Assembly (NCBI GenBank): GCA_035506215.1
Contig: DATJPW010000022.1
Coordinates: 1 to 20,882, forward strand
Origin: DATJPW01 sp035506215
Lineage (GTDB): Bacteria; Desulfobacterota; Desulfomonilia; Desulfomonilales; Desulfomonilaceae
Direction of reading: 5' to 3'
Length of the DNA stretch: 20,882 bases
The notes beneath the pieces are model-generated. The model was not told where the DNA came from and searched no databases. It saw only the letters and a list, made by a program, of their open reading frames with translations. A program made the position numbers and the translations under genes. Positions 5,502 to 12,950 of this stretch are shown here, in pieces. The first letter of the stretch is position 1. Each line of letters opens with the position of its first letter.

Positions 5502-7607
5502 TTAAGGCAGAAGCCTTTTCCTGGTCAGATCATCGGCCACCTTTCCGAGTCCGATTCTTTGGTAGGCCTTCGCGCTCGGAGCCCCGGTCTTTTTGTCCCA
5601 ACCCATCTCTTCGTAGTACAAATCCATCGCCACCTTGATATCTTCCTTGTCCATACGATTGGTTCCCTTGCTGAAAGGGGCTTTGTCCGCAGTATCCGCA
5701 AATACCCAATCCGGCATCGTATCATGCTTGGTCCGCATTTCTTTGGTCCCCATATCGCGAATGGTCAAGGCCCGATGGAGCAAGAAGATCCGCTCCGCGA
5801 CCTGGTCGAGTTCTTCCCGAGATTTCTTGTCGCCGGTAGCCACGCTGTAGAGCAATGATTCGATGGAATCGTCACCCCGGTAACCGCGCTCCTTCAGCGG
5901 TGAAGCAATCCAGGGTCCCATCCAATTGCAGAGAGATAGGGAATCGTGCAACTCTTTCCTCAGGAGCGACCATTTTGCCATTTTGGCCTTGTACGTGTTC
6001 ATCGGCGTGTACGCGGCAAGAGCATCCACCGCATCCGGAGAACCCCAGATCTCCGTGGCTAATCGCTTCTGAACCTCGATGGGCAATCCATTGCGAGTGA
6101 AGTTGACATGGGAATGGCACTGGGCATCACGATTGTATTGTGTGTTGATGATCACGCCGCATTGCCCCGCGTCCTCGTTTGAATGATGCTTGGGATGACC
6201 CATCTTCCAGTATAGGAGGTCCTGATCTTGCAGCCATGCTTTTTCGGGAAGGCCCCACCGTTCCAACATGCCGCCGGTCCCCAATCCAAGAGCGGTGGCC
6301 AATTCACCTTGTTTATGGGCTATTTTTGGGAGAAGCTCGAAGAGGAAGGATGGGTCCCCCTTCTCATATTTGTCCCATGAATAGCCCTTAAATTCCTTCT
6401 CACCAACCTTGGTGCTCATAATGCCTTCGTAGTACAGCTTTTGGAAATCCCGTTGGAGTTGGCCGTAATTTTCCCAAATGCCGAGGTCGTCCGCTAAATG
6501 CATGCCCACCATACAGGCTTCAATAGAGGTCTGGCCTTTCGGACCATCGGGAAAGGCTTTGAAGAAGGCCTTGCCAAACAGCAACCCCGCGCACGTATTC
6601 TGCCCTACCGCAGGAATGCCGTACTTTGAAGAGACCGCGGGAACTTTGATCATGGTATGACAACGAATCGGGCAGCTCGTGCAGCCGTTTCCTCTCACGG
6701 TATACTGCCAAGCCTTGTCGCCAAGGAAGAAGGCCGCATTGTTGGCCCGGTAAGCGATCTTATTTAGGTCGTGGGGATCACATGCGCCAGTCTCTATATT
6801 CGGGTCCGCCGCGCCCCATTGCCGGCCCTTGGACGCAACCCAACGTGAACCAGCGCTGTAGTATTCGGCCCACGGTTGAGGACTATTGGGCACGACGTGC
6901 TGATTGTTGGCCCCCAAGAGGGAAAGGTGCAACTTGACGACTTTCTCCCATTCGTCCTTATTTCCGGCAATACGCACACTACCGGTCCCTCGGACACCAA
7001 TGGCCTTCAGGTTCTTGGAACCCATGACCCCGCCGATACCGCCGGCAGAGTGGGAATAAGAGTTCATGACCACAGACATGGGAACCAAATTCTCACCGGC
7101 TTGGCCGATAGCGGCGACCGAGGCCTCCGGTCCCATCTCATGGTTGATTTCAATGGTAGTCCTTCGTATACCCTGTCCCCAAAGGCGACGGGCGTCTCTG
7201 ATTTCAGCCTGTCCGTCCACAATCGATAGCCATACCGGGCGATCGGCCTTTCCTTCGACGATGACGGCATCGTATCCGGCATACTTGAGGTCCGCGGCAA
7301 AATGACCGCCCATGTGTCCGCTTGCGACCAGAGGCTTCGGCCAACAGGTAGGCCACAGAGTCGTTACGGCCGTCCTTCCGTTACAGGGAGCGCCCGTACC
7401 GGCCAAAGGGCCTACTCCAAAGACGATCTTATTCGCCGGATCAAAGGGTTTTGTTCCGGTTGGGACTTCGTCCCAGATCACTCTGTAGCCTATTCCGGTT
7501 CCGCCCAGAAAATCCTTGTATTTCTCTATGGTATCTTCAGTTGAGGTCCTCCCGGTTGATAAATCAACCCGCAAGACTTTTCCTGCCCATCCACCGGGCT
7601 TAGCCAT
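5502..7607 (-). CDS. ydhV: YdhV-like aldehyde:ferredoxin oxidoreductase family enzyme
   Basis: The 701-residue protein (MAKPGGWAGKVLRVDLSTGR) is co-linear with E. coli YdhV (about 700 residues), from the N-terminal GG.G.GY region (35-41) to the C-terminal LHRALT...MDKEDI...EEMGWD...LLP. The family binds a bis-pyranopterin Mo or W cofactor; E. coli YdhV has been reported to carry Mo. The cofactor-binding AAIGQAGENLVP (165-176) and GGIGGVMGSKNLKAIGVRG (189-207) are present. The [4Fe-4S] ligands C309, C312 and C316 lie in CTSCPIRC, with C483 or C497 as the fourth. The substrate is unknown, probably an aldehyde or carboxylic acid couple. The ATG at 7607 has GGAGGAG ten bases upstream, 20 bases after the ferredoxin stop. 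A more upstream start overlapping the ferredoxin was rejected. No signal peptide is present. Confidence 0.93.
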   Translation of the reverse strand: MAKPGGWAGKVLRVDLSTGRTSTEDTIEKYKDFLGGTGIGYRVIWDEVPTGTKPFDPANKIVFGVGPLAGTGAPCNGRTAVTTLWPTCWPKPLVASGHMGGHFAADLKYAGYDAVIVEGKADRPVWLSIVDGQAEIRDARRLWGQGIRRTTIEINHEMGPEASVAAIGQAGENLVPMSVVMNSYSHSAGGIGGVMGSKNLKAIGVRGTGSVRIAGNKDEWEKVVKLHLSLLGANNQHVVPNSPQPWAEYYSAGSRWVASKGRQWGAADPNIETGACDPHDLNKIAYRANNAAFFLGDKAWQYTVRGNGCTSCPIRCHTMIKVPAVSSKYGIPAVGQNTCAGLLFGKAFFKAFPDGPKGQTSIEACMVGMHLADDLGIWENYGQLQRDFQKLYYEGIMSTKVGEKEFKGYSWDKYEKGDPSFLFELLPKIAHKQGELATALGLGTGGMLERWGLPEKAWLQDQDLLYWKMGHPKHHSNEDAGQCGVIINTQYNRDAQCHSHVNFTRNGLPIEVQKRLATEIWGSPDAVDALAAYTPMNTYKAKMAKWSLLRKELHDSLSLCNWMGPWIASPLKERGYRGDDSIESLLYSVATGDKKSREELDQVAERIFLLHRALTIRDMGTKEMRTKHDTMPDWVFADTADKAPFSKGTNRMDKEDIKVAMDLYYEEMGWDKKTGAPSAKAYQRIGLGKVADDLTRKRLLP

Positions 7608-7627
7608 TTCTTTTCTTCTCCTCCCTG

Positions 7628-8401
7628 TTACCCTTTGTGGCAATCGGCACAGCTCTGGGCCTTCTCAGGGGTAATAACGGATGTGGGCACTACTCTTAGC
7701 GGCGTTTTATCGGTCAGATCGCGCCAAGCCACATAGCTGAGGGCCCCGGCAGGACACGCCTCAACACACTTGGGGTTCCCATCGCAGAGGAAACATTTGG
7801 TGGCCTTGTTCGTGTCCGAATCGAATGACATCATCTCCCAAGGACAAGCCCTCTGACACATTTTGCAGCCAATACATTTATCGGGGTCCACAACACGCGC
7901 ATTCGTCGGAGGTTTCACAACAATCGCGTCATTCGGACAGGCGTTCGCACAAGGCACAGGATGGGGGCATTGTTTGCAAAGATCCTGGATGACTAAGCCA
8001 TTTCCCCAGTTGCCTTGGCCGCGCTGTCCTGCATGGAGTCCTTTTGGCCCAAAATCGAGGTTCCTGGCGATCTTGATCCTCGCCATGGCGGGAGAAGCTT
8101 TTCCGTCGTTAAACTCCGTGCAAGCCAGTTCGCATCGTCTACAGCCCACGCACCTGGTAGGATCTGCTATTACTAAGCCTTTCGCCTGATCCATGATGAT
8201 GAGTGGCGCTTCTCTTTCGCCTCTGGCCTTCAGAGCGGAAAACCCCACAATCATGACCCCGCTTATGAGGAAAAACCCACGCCGTGAAAAGGGGCGATTC
8301 AAAGCTATAGAGCTCAGAGTCCTTTCCAAACTTTCATGCTTTTCATCTTCAGGACTGCCGATCTCTTTATCGATCTGCTGCATTTTGCGCTCGCTTTTCA
8401 T
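7628..8401 (-). CDS. ydhY: YdhY-like Tat-type 4x[4Fe-4S] ferredoxin with C-terminal CxxCH
   Basis: The 257-residue protein should carry electrons for the YdhV-like enzyme encoded next. An N-terminal acidic tail precedes a twin-arginine motif (SRRGFF, R40-R41) and a hydrophobic stretch (44-56), so export or membrane attachment by Tat is likely. Four cysteine groups follow: C84/87/90/94, C142/145/151/155, C176/179/182/186 and C203/206/212/216. The spacing and order match YdhY/HybA-type ferredoxins. The last residues are CADCHKG, a CxxCH c-type heme attachment motif not expected in a ferredoxin of this type. The first ATG (8401) has no ribosome-binding site; an ATG at 8383 (MQQIDKEIG) is an alternative. 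The gene is the first of the operon. Confidence 0.9.
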   Translation of the reverse strand: MKSERKMQQIDKEIGSPEDEKHESLERTLSSIALNRPFSRRGFFLISGVMIVGFSALKARGEREAPLIIMDQAKGLVIADPTRCVGCRRCELACTEFNDGKASPAMARIKIARNLDFGPKGLHAGQRGQGNWGNGLVIQDLCKQCPHPVPCANACPNDAIVVKPPTNARVVDPDKCIGCKMCQRACPWEMMSFDSDTNKATKCFLCDGNPKCVEACPAGALSYVAWRDLTDKTPLRVVPTSVITPEKAQSCADCHKG

Positions 8402-8702
8402 TTCTTTGCTTTGACTTCACTGAAAATCGTAACCGGGATTAACCGGTTGGTCAACATCTGGGACCCTTGTAATGGGATAGCACGGTTACGGCTGCGAAAG
8501 ATTGTCATTGCGACCCCGCTGCAGAGCGGGAGAAGCAATCTCTTGCAGGGGAACATGCTCCGAAATTTCGGACTGACCCAACACCTAGAGGCGAGGAAAG
8601 GGGTTCAAAGCACGTTTCGCATATCCATAAGATATTAATAGCGGATTGACAGGCATCCTGTGACGTGACAGAGTCGCGTCCATCAATATCCAGGGGCGTC
8701 TT
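8402..8702. other. Divergent intergenic region between the redox operon and the methyltransferase gene
   Basis: These 300 bases must hold the promoters of both flanking transcription units. No convincing -35/-10 pair was found; TTGACA at 8646-8651 has no good -10 partner. The one clear structure is the palindromic repeat at 8500-8540, listed separately. Small frames here are not coding-like. Confidence 0.45.
8500..8540. repeat. GTCATTGCGA-type intergenic palindromic repeat
   Basis: ATTGC (8507-8511) pairs with GCAAT (8535-8539), and CCCGCT (8515-8520) pairs with AGCGGG (8525-8530) around a short loop. The flanks GATTGTC and CAATCTC extend the symmetry. The sequence is of the 'gTCATTGCGAnn...AGAAGCAATCTC' type that I recognise as a common dispersed intergenic repeat in deltaproteobacterial and other genomes. 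It lies between divergent genes. Confidence 0.6.
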
Positions 8703-9815
8703 ATGAGCATGGAACCCGAATGGACGAACAAGCTCTATTTTGGCGACAACCTGCCCATTATGCGGGAATACCTCCAGCACGAAAGCGTAGATCTTATCTA
8801 CCTTGATCCGCCGTTCAATTCCAAAGCCACCTATAAGGTGCTCTTTGCCGGAAAAAACAGAACCCGATCATCGGCGCAGATCACTGCATTTGAGGATACT
8901 TGGCATTGGGGGGAAGAGTCTCAAACTGCCTACGAGGAGCTCACAAGACGTTCGGACAAATTGTCGGATCTTATAGAAACTCTTTGCCGCGTTCTCGGAA
9001 CCAACGACATGATGGCTTACCTGGTCATGCTGGCAATCAGACTCGCTGAACTTCAGGGCATCCTAAAACCTACGGGAAGTCTCTATCTTCACTGTGATCC
9101 GACAGCAAGCCATTATATGAAACTCATTCTTGATTCTGTTTTCGGCCCGAAAAGTTTTCGCAACGAGATTGTGTGGAAAAGGACGCCCTTCAGCGGAAGC
9201 AGCAAGGCGAGAGCAAGACAGCTTCCGAAAAGCCATGACATAATCTTTTTTTACAGCAAGGGGAGCAATTGGACCTGGAATACGCCGGCGGTACCCTACA
9301 GCGAAAAGTACCTTGAACGTTTCAAATGGAGAGATGAAAGGGGTTATTACCGTAAGACACTGCTAAAAACGTACAGCAAAGAAACTTTAGAACATTTAGA
9401 AAAGGAGAACAGGCTTATTGAGCCGGAACATTTGGGGGCACGATATTCTTACAAGCAGTATCTGGAAGAAAGCAGCGGCCGGCGTCAAATAGACGATGTT
9501 TGGACCGACGTCAATATGATAAACCCGGTCGCCAAAGAACGGCTTGGCTATCCTACTCAAAAGCCCGAAGCTTTACTGGAAAGAATTATCAGTGCTTCCA
9601 GCAACGAAGGGGATGTCGTCTTCGATCCTTTCTGCGGCTGCGGAACTACGATTTCAGTGGCCGAACGTCTCAAGCGTCGATGGATAGGAATTGATAGTGC
9701 CTACTTGGCAATCTCTCTTATGAAAACCCGTCTGCTGGAGACTTTCCGAAATGACTTGTCCTTTTATGAGGTTATAGACCGGCCGGTCATTCATGCCTTG
9801 AATCATTCCCTATAA
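8703..9815 (+). CDS. Beta-class site-specific DNA methyltransferase, no nuclease partner
   Basis: The 370-residue protein has the circularly permuted beta-class order. Catalytic motif IV DPPF (35-38, in LIYLDPPFNS) comes near the N-terminus and SAM-binding motif I FDPFCGCGTT (307-316) near the C-terminus. WIGID follows as motif II, with a TQKP segment before motif I. This is the N6-adenine/N4-cytosine methyltransferase fold (PF01555). DPPF favours N6-adenine methylation, but N4-cytosine cannot be excluded. The middle third (about 165-290) should hold the target recognition domain. The length is complete. No restriction endonuclease or helicase gene is adjacent, so it is an orphan, possibly regulatory, enzyme. 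The ATG at 8703 follows AGGGGC; a second ATG two codons on is possible. Confidence 0.92.
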   Translation: MSMEPEWTNKLYFGDNLPIMREYLQHESVDLIYLDPPFNSKATYKVLFAGKNRTRSSAQITAFEDTWHWGEESQTAYEELTRRSDKLSDLIETLCRVLGTNDMMAYLVMLAIRLAELQGILKPTGSLYLHCDPTASHYMKLILDSVFGPKSFRNEIVWKRTPFSGSSKARARQLPKSHDIIFFYSKGSNWTWNTPAVPYSEKYLERFKWRDERGYYRKTLLKTYSKETLEHLEKENRLIEPEHLGARYSYKQYLEESSGRRQIDDVWTDVNMINPVAKERLGYPTQKPEALLERIISASSNEGDVVFDPFCGCGTTISVAERLKRRWIGIDSAYLAISLMKTRLLETFRNDLSFYEVIDRPVIHALNHSL

Positions 9816-9871
9816 ACACTGTATTATAAGTGCGCTGACACAAGTACTTGTGCGGAATTGGACGAGACGCC

Positions 9872-10876
9872 ATGACGAAAACAGTGAGAATCCCGGTTGC
9901 TTCTTTTCTCAGTGATTTCGTGAGCGGCGAACCTGACGAGGCACTGAGGAAAAAGTACTCGCTGAGCCCTTCTGAAGTGGATCACGTTATCGCCGAACTC
10001 AAGCAGAGGGGAACGATCACCTCAGAAGATATGGCCAAGCGGACGGAAGAGCTCAGGGTTCGCTTCGGATCCGCAGACGGCCCCCCCGACCCGGCCAACG
10101 AAGGCAAAGCGGCCGTGGATCTTGACACGGGTTGGGTGCTTCACTGTCCTTCATGCGGCGCTCCGGTGAGGCGCGAAGCCGCGCGATGTGATTATTGTAA
10201 CGCGGCTCTGGATTTTTCACTGAAAGGCAAGACGGTTAATTGCCCGAATTGCTTTGCAGCCAATCCGGCCGATGCGAGGTTCTGTGTTCGCTGCGCTCGA
10301 CCGATCACGGGCTTGGTCGATGACGAGAAGATCATGGAGGACCGGCTTTGTCCGCGCTGCGAAGTCCCGATGCGTGGAAAAAAGATCGGTGAATTTTCCC
10401 TGGTGGGATGTGACCGATGCGCGGGCGTTTTCGTGCCCCACGACATTTTCGAGATGATGCAGGAAAAACGAGATTCAGTAGTATTTTCAACAACGGCGCC
10501 TGGAAAGGGCGAAGTCGCGCCTCAATCAAATGCTGCTTACGTGAGATGCCCGGTTTGTCGACAGATAATTAATCGTATAAACTTCGCGAGGATTTCCGGG
10601 GTGCTGGTTGATGTCTGCAAGGAACACGGTATATGGTTCGATGGTGGAGAAATAGAAAAAATAATGGATTTCATAGCCCATGGCGGGCTTCAGCGAGCCA
10701 AGCAATTGGATGTGGAACGCCTGAAATCAGAAGAGGAGATAACGAGGCTCAGAAGCGGTTCTCCCGATGCAAGTGGGATTGCTGCAAGCGCCTCGTGGGG
10801 CGACTTCCGTGACATTGAGGGGAGCGCTGGGCTGCTTAAGTCCCTGCAGTGGGCCTTTGGTTTGTTCAAGGAATGA
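9872..10876 (+). CDS. Four-zinc-ribbon (zf-TFIIB-type) protein
   Basis: The 334-residue protein is not tied to a known pathway. Residues 1-65 form an N-terminal domain with an HTH-like segment (ALRKKYSLSPSEVDHVIAEL), followed by a linker. Four cysteine pairs follow, each a zinc ribbon: C92/C95-C106/C109, C124/C127-C138/C141, C160/C163-C180/C183, and C226/C229-C249/H252. The last two have the zf-TFIIB pattern, such as CDRCAGVFVP and the closing HGIWFDGGEIE. A charged helix and a tail follow. No signal peptide or membrane segment is present. The start at 9872 was chosen because the protein opens sensibly there; an upstream GTG at 9848 is less likely. It begins 56 bases after the methyltransferase and ends 20 before the DUF362 gene, so the three may be co-transcribed. 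Confidence 0.85.
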   Translation: MTKTVRIPVASFLSDFVSGEPDEALRKKYSLSPSEVDHVIAELKQRGTITSEDMAKRTEELRVRFGSADGPPDPANEGKAAVDLDTGWVLHCPSCGAPVRREAARCDYCNAALDFSLKGKTVNCPNCFAANPADARFCVRCARPITGLVDDEKIMEDRLCPRCEVPMRGKKIGEFSLVGCDRCAGVFVPHDIFEMMQEKRDSVVFSTTAPGKGEVAPQSNAAYVRCPVCRQIINRINFARISGVLVDVCKEHGIWFDGGEIEKIMDFIAHGGLQRAKQLDVERLKSEEEITRLRSGSPDASGIAASASWGDFRDIEGSAGLLKSLQWAFGLFKE

Positions 10877-10896
10877 TACGCGAACTAGAGGAGACA

Positions 10897-11991
10897 ATGG
10901 CTGAAAAACCGATAGTGGCGGTACGAAGAACTCAGCCGGCAACGGTGCTGGACGATATAAGAATTGCTATGAATAATGCTCGGTTTACGGATTTCTTGGA
11001 CCCATCCGCTCCCGTAATTCTGAAGGACAATATTTCCTGGCATTTTCCTTTCCTTGGCGCCAATACAACACCCTGGCAACTGGAAGGGGTCATACTGGCA
11101 CTGAAAGAAGCGGGTTATGAGAAGATTGTCTGCGTCCAGAACGAGACAGTAGTCACCAATGCGTTCAAGGGGGAACAACTCAATCGGTATGTGCCGATTT
11201 TCGAGAAGTACCGAATTCCTGTCCTGTACAATTTCAGAGAATCCGATATTCGCTGGATTCCTTATCGCCCCAACGGAGAAATGCGGGTTTTGAACGAGAT
11301 ATTTCCCGAAGGAGTAAAGATCCCCGAATACTTTATTGGCAAGAACATCGTGCATCTTCCCACGGTGAAGTGCCACATCTATACCGGCACTACCGGCTCC
11401 ATGAAAAACGCGTTCGGTGGTCTGCTCAATTCGAGGCGTCACTACACTCACTCGGTGATTCACGAAACCCTCAACGATTTGCTGACCATCCAGAAGGAGA
11501 TTCACTCGGGCATATTTACCGTTATGGACGGTACTGTGTGCGGCAATGGCCCCGGCCCAAGAACTATGGTGCCGGTGGAAAAAGACTTGATGCTTGCTTC
11601 CGCGGACAGCACAGCCATAGACGCTGTTGCGGCAAAAATGATGGGCTTCGACCCCATGAAACTGAAGTATATCCAGATAGCCGACGCATCCGGCCTAGGG
11701 ACAGGACGCCTGGAGGAAATAGAAATTGTGGGGGAAGACATATCCCAGGAGAACTGGGGCTTCACGGTGGGCAACAACGCAGCGTCCGCTGTGGGCAATT
11801 TTATCTGGTTCGGGCCCCTGGAGCCACTACAAAAGCTATTTTTTCGGACGCCCCTAGTTTATTTGTTCGTATTTGGGTCTTTTTTCTACCACGATTTCAT
11901 ATACTGGCCGCTCAAGGCAAAATCCCAGATGCACGCCTTCAAAAAGACCAACAAATGGGGAAAGCTTTTTGAAAGCTACCCTCAGTCCTAA
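10897..11991 (+). CDS. DUF362 domain protein
   Basis: The 364-residue protein (MAEKPIVAVRRTQ) is a DUF362 family member. The family's function is not established. Signature segments include VILKDNISWHFP (40-51), HLPTVKCHIYTGTTGSMKNA (153-172) with the conserved Lys-rich and 'T...KN.FG' pattern, VMDGTVCGNGPGP (209-221), and SADSTAIDAVAAKMMGFDP (235-253). The C-terminal ferredoxin domain found in many DUF362 proteins is absent. Instead residues 303-340 carry a hydrophobic aromatic stretch (LVYLFVFGSFFYHDFIYW) that could sit in or on a membrane. A start upstream at 10849 was rejected because an AGAGGAG ribosome-binding site stands just before 10897. It is probably co-transcribed with the zinc-ribbon gene. 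Confidence 0.88.
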   Translation: MAEKPIVAVRRTQPATVLDDIRIAMNNARFTDFLDPSAPVILKDNISWHFPFLGANTTPWQLEGVILALKEAGYEKIVCVQNETVVTNAFKGEQLNRYVPIFEKYRIPVLYNFRESDIRWIPYRPNGEMRVLNEIFPEGVKIPEYFIGKNIVHLPTVKCHIYTGTTGSMKNAFGGLLNSRRHYTHSVIHETLNDLLTIQKEIHSGIFTVMDGTVCGNGPGPRTMVPVEKDLMLASADSTAIDAVAAKMMGFDPMKLKYIQIADASGLGTGRLEEIEIVGEDISQENWGFTVGNNAASAVGNFIWFGPLEPLQKLFFRTPLVYLFVFGSFFYHDFIYWPLKAKSQMHAFKKTNKWGKLFESYPQS

Positions 11992-12015
11992 TTCGTCAAA
12001 ATCCGGGCAGATACT

Positions 12016-12033
12016 GGTGGGTCATTCCCCACC
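12016..12033. terminator. Short hairpin between convergent genes
   Basis: GGTGGG (12016-12021) pairs with CCCACC (12028-12033) around a TCATTC loop. It lies 25 bases after the DUF362 stop and overlaps the last codons of the convergent minus-strand gene. There is no T-run, so it is at best a weak terminator. Confidence 0.3.
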
Positions 12034-12453
12034 GAAGAATTCCGTATTCAGGTGATCATTTAGTTCTTTGCGCACTCTCGCCCGAACCGCTTTGACATCC
12101 CGGCGCCATTGGTCCTGCTTTTCCAGGGCCTCATCCTCCCAGGGCAGGCGATCACCCGGAGACTTGGCGAGTATGTCGCGTTCCAGTTCCCGAGGCACTG
12201 GAGACTGCAACAGCTTTTCATACCGCGTTTTGAGTCTCTTGATGACGTGAAGCAGCTTGACGAGATCATCCTTGGACAGATGCTTGGAATGCTTTCCGGT
12301 GGAAAGCTGTTTGGGAATGAGGTGCAGATCTTCGAGCGGTGTGCCCTGTTTTAGGGCTCTGTTGATAATGTCCTTAAGATGCCGATAGTTGCTTGCGAAG
12401 TCTCCGGGAGGTACGGAAACCTCTTTAGCCGGATCGGAAAACTGAGACAACAT
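12022..12453 (-). CDS. Small hypothetical, helix-rich protein (143 aa)
   Basis: I do not recognise this protein. It is highly charged and almost all helix: a short N-terminal tail with PPGDF, then SNYRHLKDIINRALKQG, a hinge (TPLEDLHLIPKQ), DDLVKLLHVIKRLKTRYEKL, and ERDILAKSPGDRLPWEDEAL ending in a Lys/Arg-rich helix. The layout suits a small protein- or nucleic-acid-binding helical bundle. The ATG at 12453 has AGGAGG seven bases upstream. A longer reading starting at 12552 would place this ribosome-binding site and a promoter within the coding sequence and was rejected. It is monocistronic and divergent from uvrA. Confidence 0.7.
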   Translation of the reverse strand: MLSQFSDPAKEVSVPPGDFASNYRHLKDIINRALKQGTPLEDLHLIPKQLSTGKHSKHLSKDDLVKLLHVIKRLKTRYEKLLQSPVPRELERDILAKSPGDRLPWEDEALEKQDQWRRDVKAVRARVRKELNDHLNTEFFGGE

Positions 12454-12523
12454 CACCATACCTCCTACTAAAAATCTAGAATACGAGAGGGGTCCGACGC
12501 TCCCGACTCTCGAAAACACTGGC

Positions 12524-12552
12524 CTAGTAGCATGGGCCAGAACCCTAGTCAA
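12524..12552 (-). promoter_or_regulatory. Putative sigma-70 promoter of the 143-aa gene
   Basis: On the minus strand TTGACT (12552-12547) and TACTAG (12529-12524) are separated by exactly 17 bases, and the second is preceded by TG at the extended -10 position. The -35 is close to consensus and the -10 poor. It is placed about 70 bases before the ATG, in a reasonable position. This supports the short start. Confidence 0.4.
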
Positions 12553-12950
12553 GAAATAGTTGATAGTTTTTATTTAGTATGTTGATGAAAATGGAAAAAA
12601 TGGACACTTATTTTAGTAGAACCACCTTCTCGGGAGAGGTGGAATGCGCGCTGGGGAACTGGGCCGGGGAAACATACAGAGCGATGAACGCTTTCACGGG
12701 CCGGTCAATGCACTGTTTTGCTCAGCCAAAGAATTATGTCGCGTAAAAGCAATCACGGTGCGCGTACTTTACTTTCAGCCCATCTTACTGTTAATTTGAC
12801 TTGCCGAGTTGTTCCGAGGCGGAGTGAGTCCAACGGCGTCTTTATTGCCTCGGGCGACCGCGGGACTTATTGTAATGATGAAGATTTTCAACCTGAAGTT
12901 CTTCGGCCTGGACTGACAGGCCGGTCTTCCCAAGTAAGATAGGATTGAAC
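12553..12950. other. Intergenic region upstream of uvrA, with hairpins
   Basis: No convincing gene was found. A 74-codon plus-strand frame (12718-12942) has no ribosome-binding site or recognisable content. Two hairpins are seen. CCACC (12622-12626) pairs with GGTGG (12638-12642). CGGCCTG (12904-12910) pairs with CAGGCCG (12917-12923) with a 6-base loop, ending 27 bases before the uvrA start. I see no E. coli-type LexA box (CTGT-N8-ACAG). Confidence 0.45.

Noticed and set aside
5502..7643. Longer oxidoreductase start (MPQRVTGRRRKEM...)
   Set aside because: It overlaps the ferredoxin gene. The internal ATG has a strong ribosome-binding site and gives the family N-terminus MAKPGGWAGK.
8646..8674. 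TTGACA at 8646 as the methyltransferase promoter
   Set aside because: The sequence 17 bases downstream (CAGAGT) is not a -10.
8703..9815. A complete restriction-modification system
   Set aside because: No nuclease, specificity or helicase gene is next to the methyltransferase.
12718..12942. 74-codon ORF upstream of uvrA
   Set aside because: No ribosome-binding site, and it runs through the leader hairpin.
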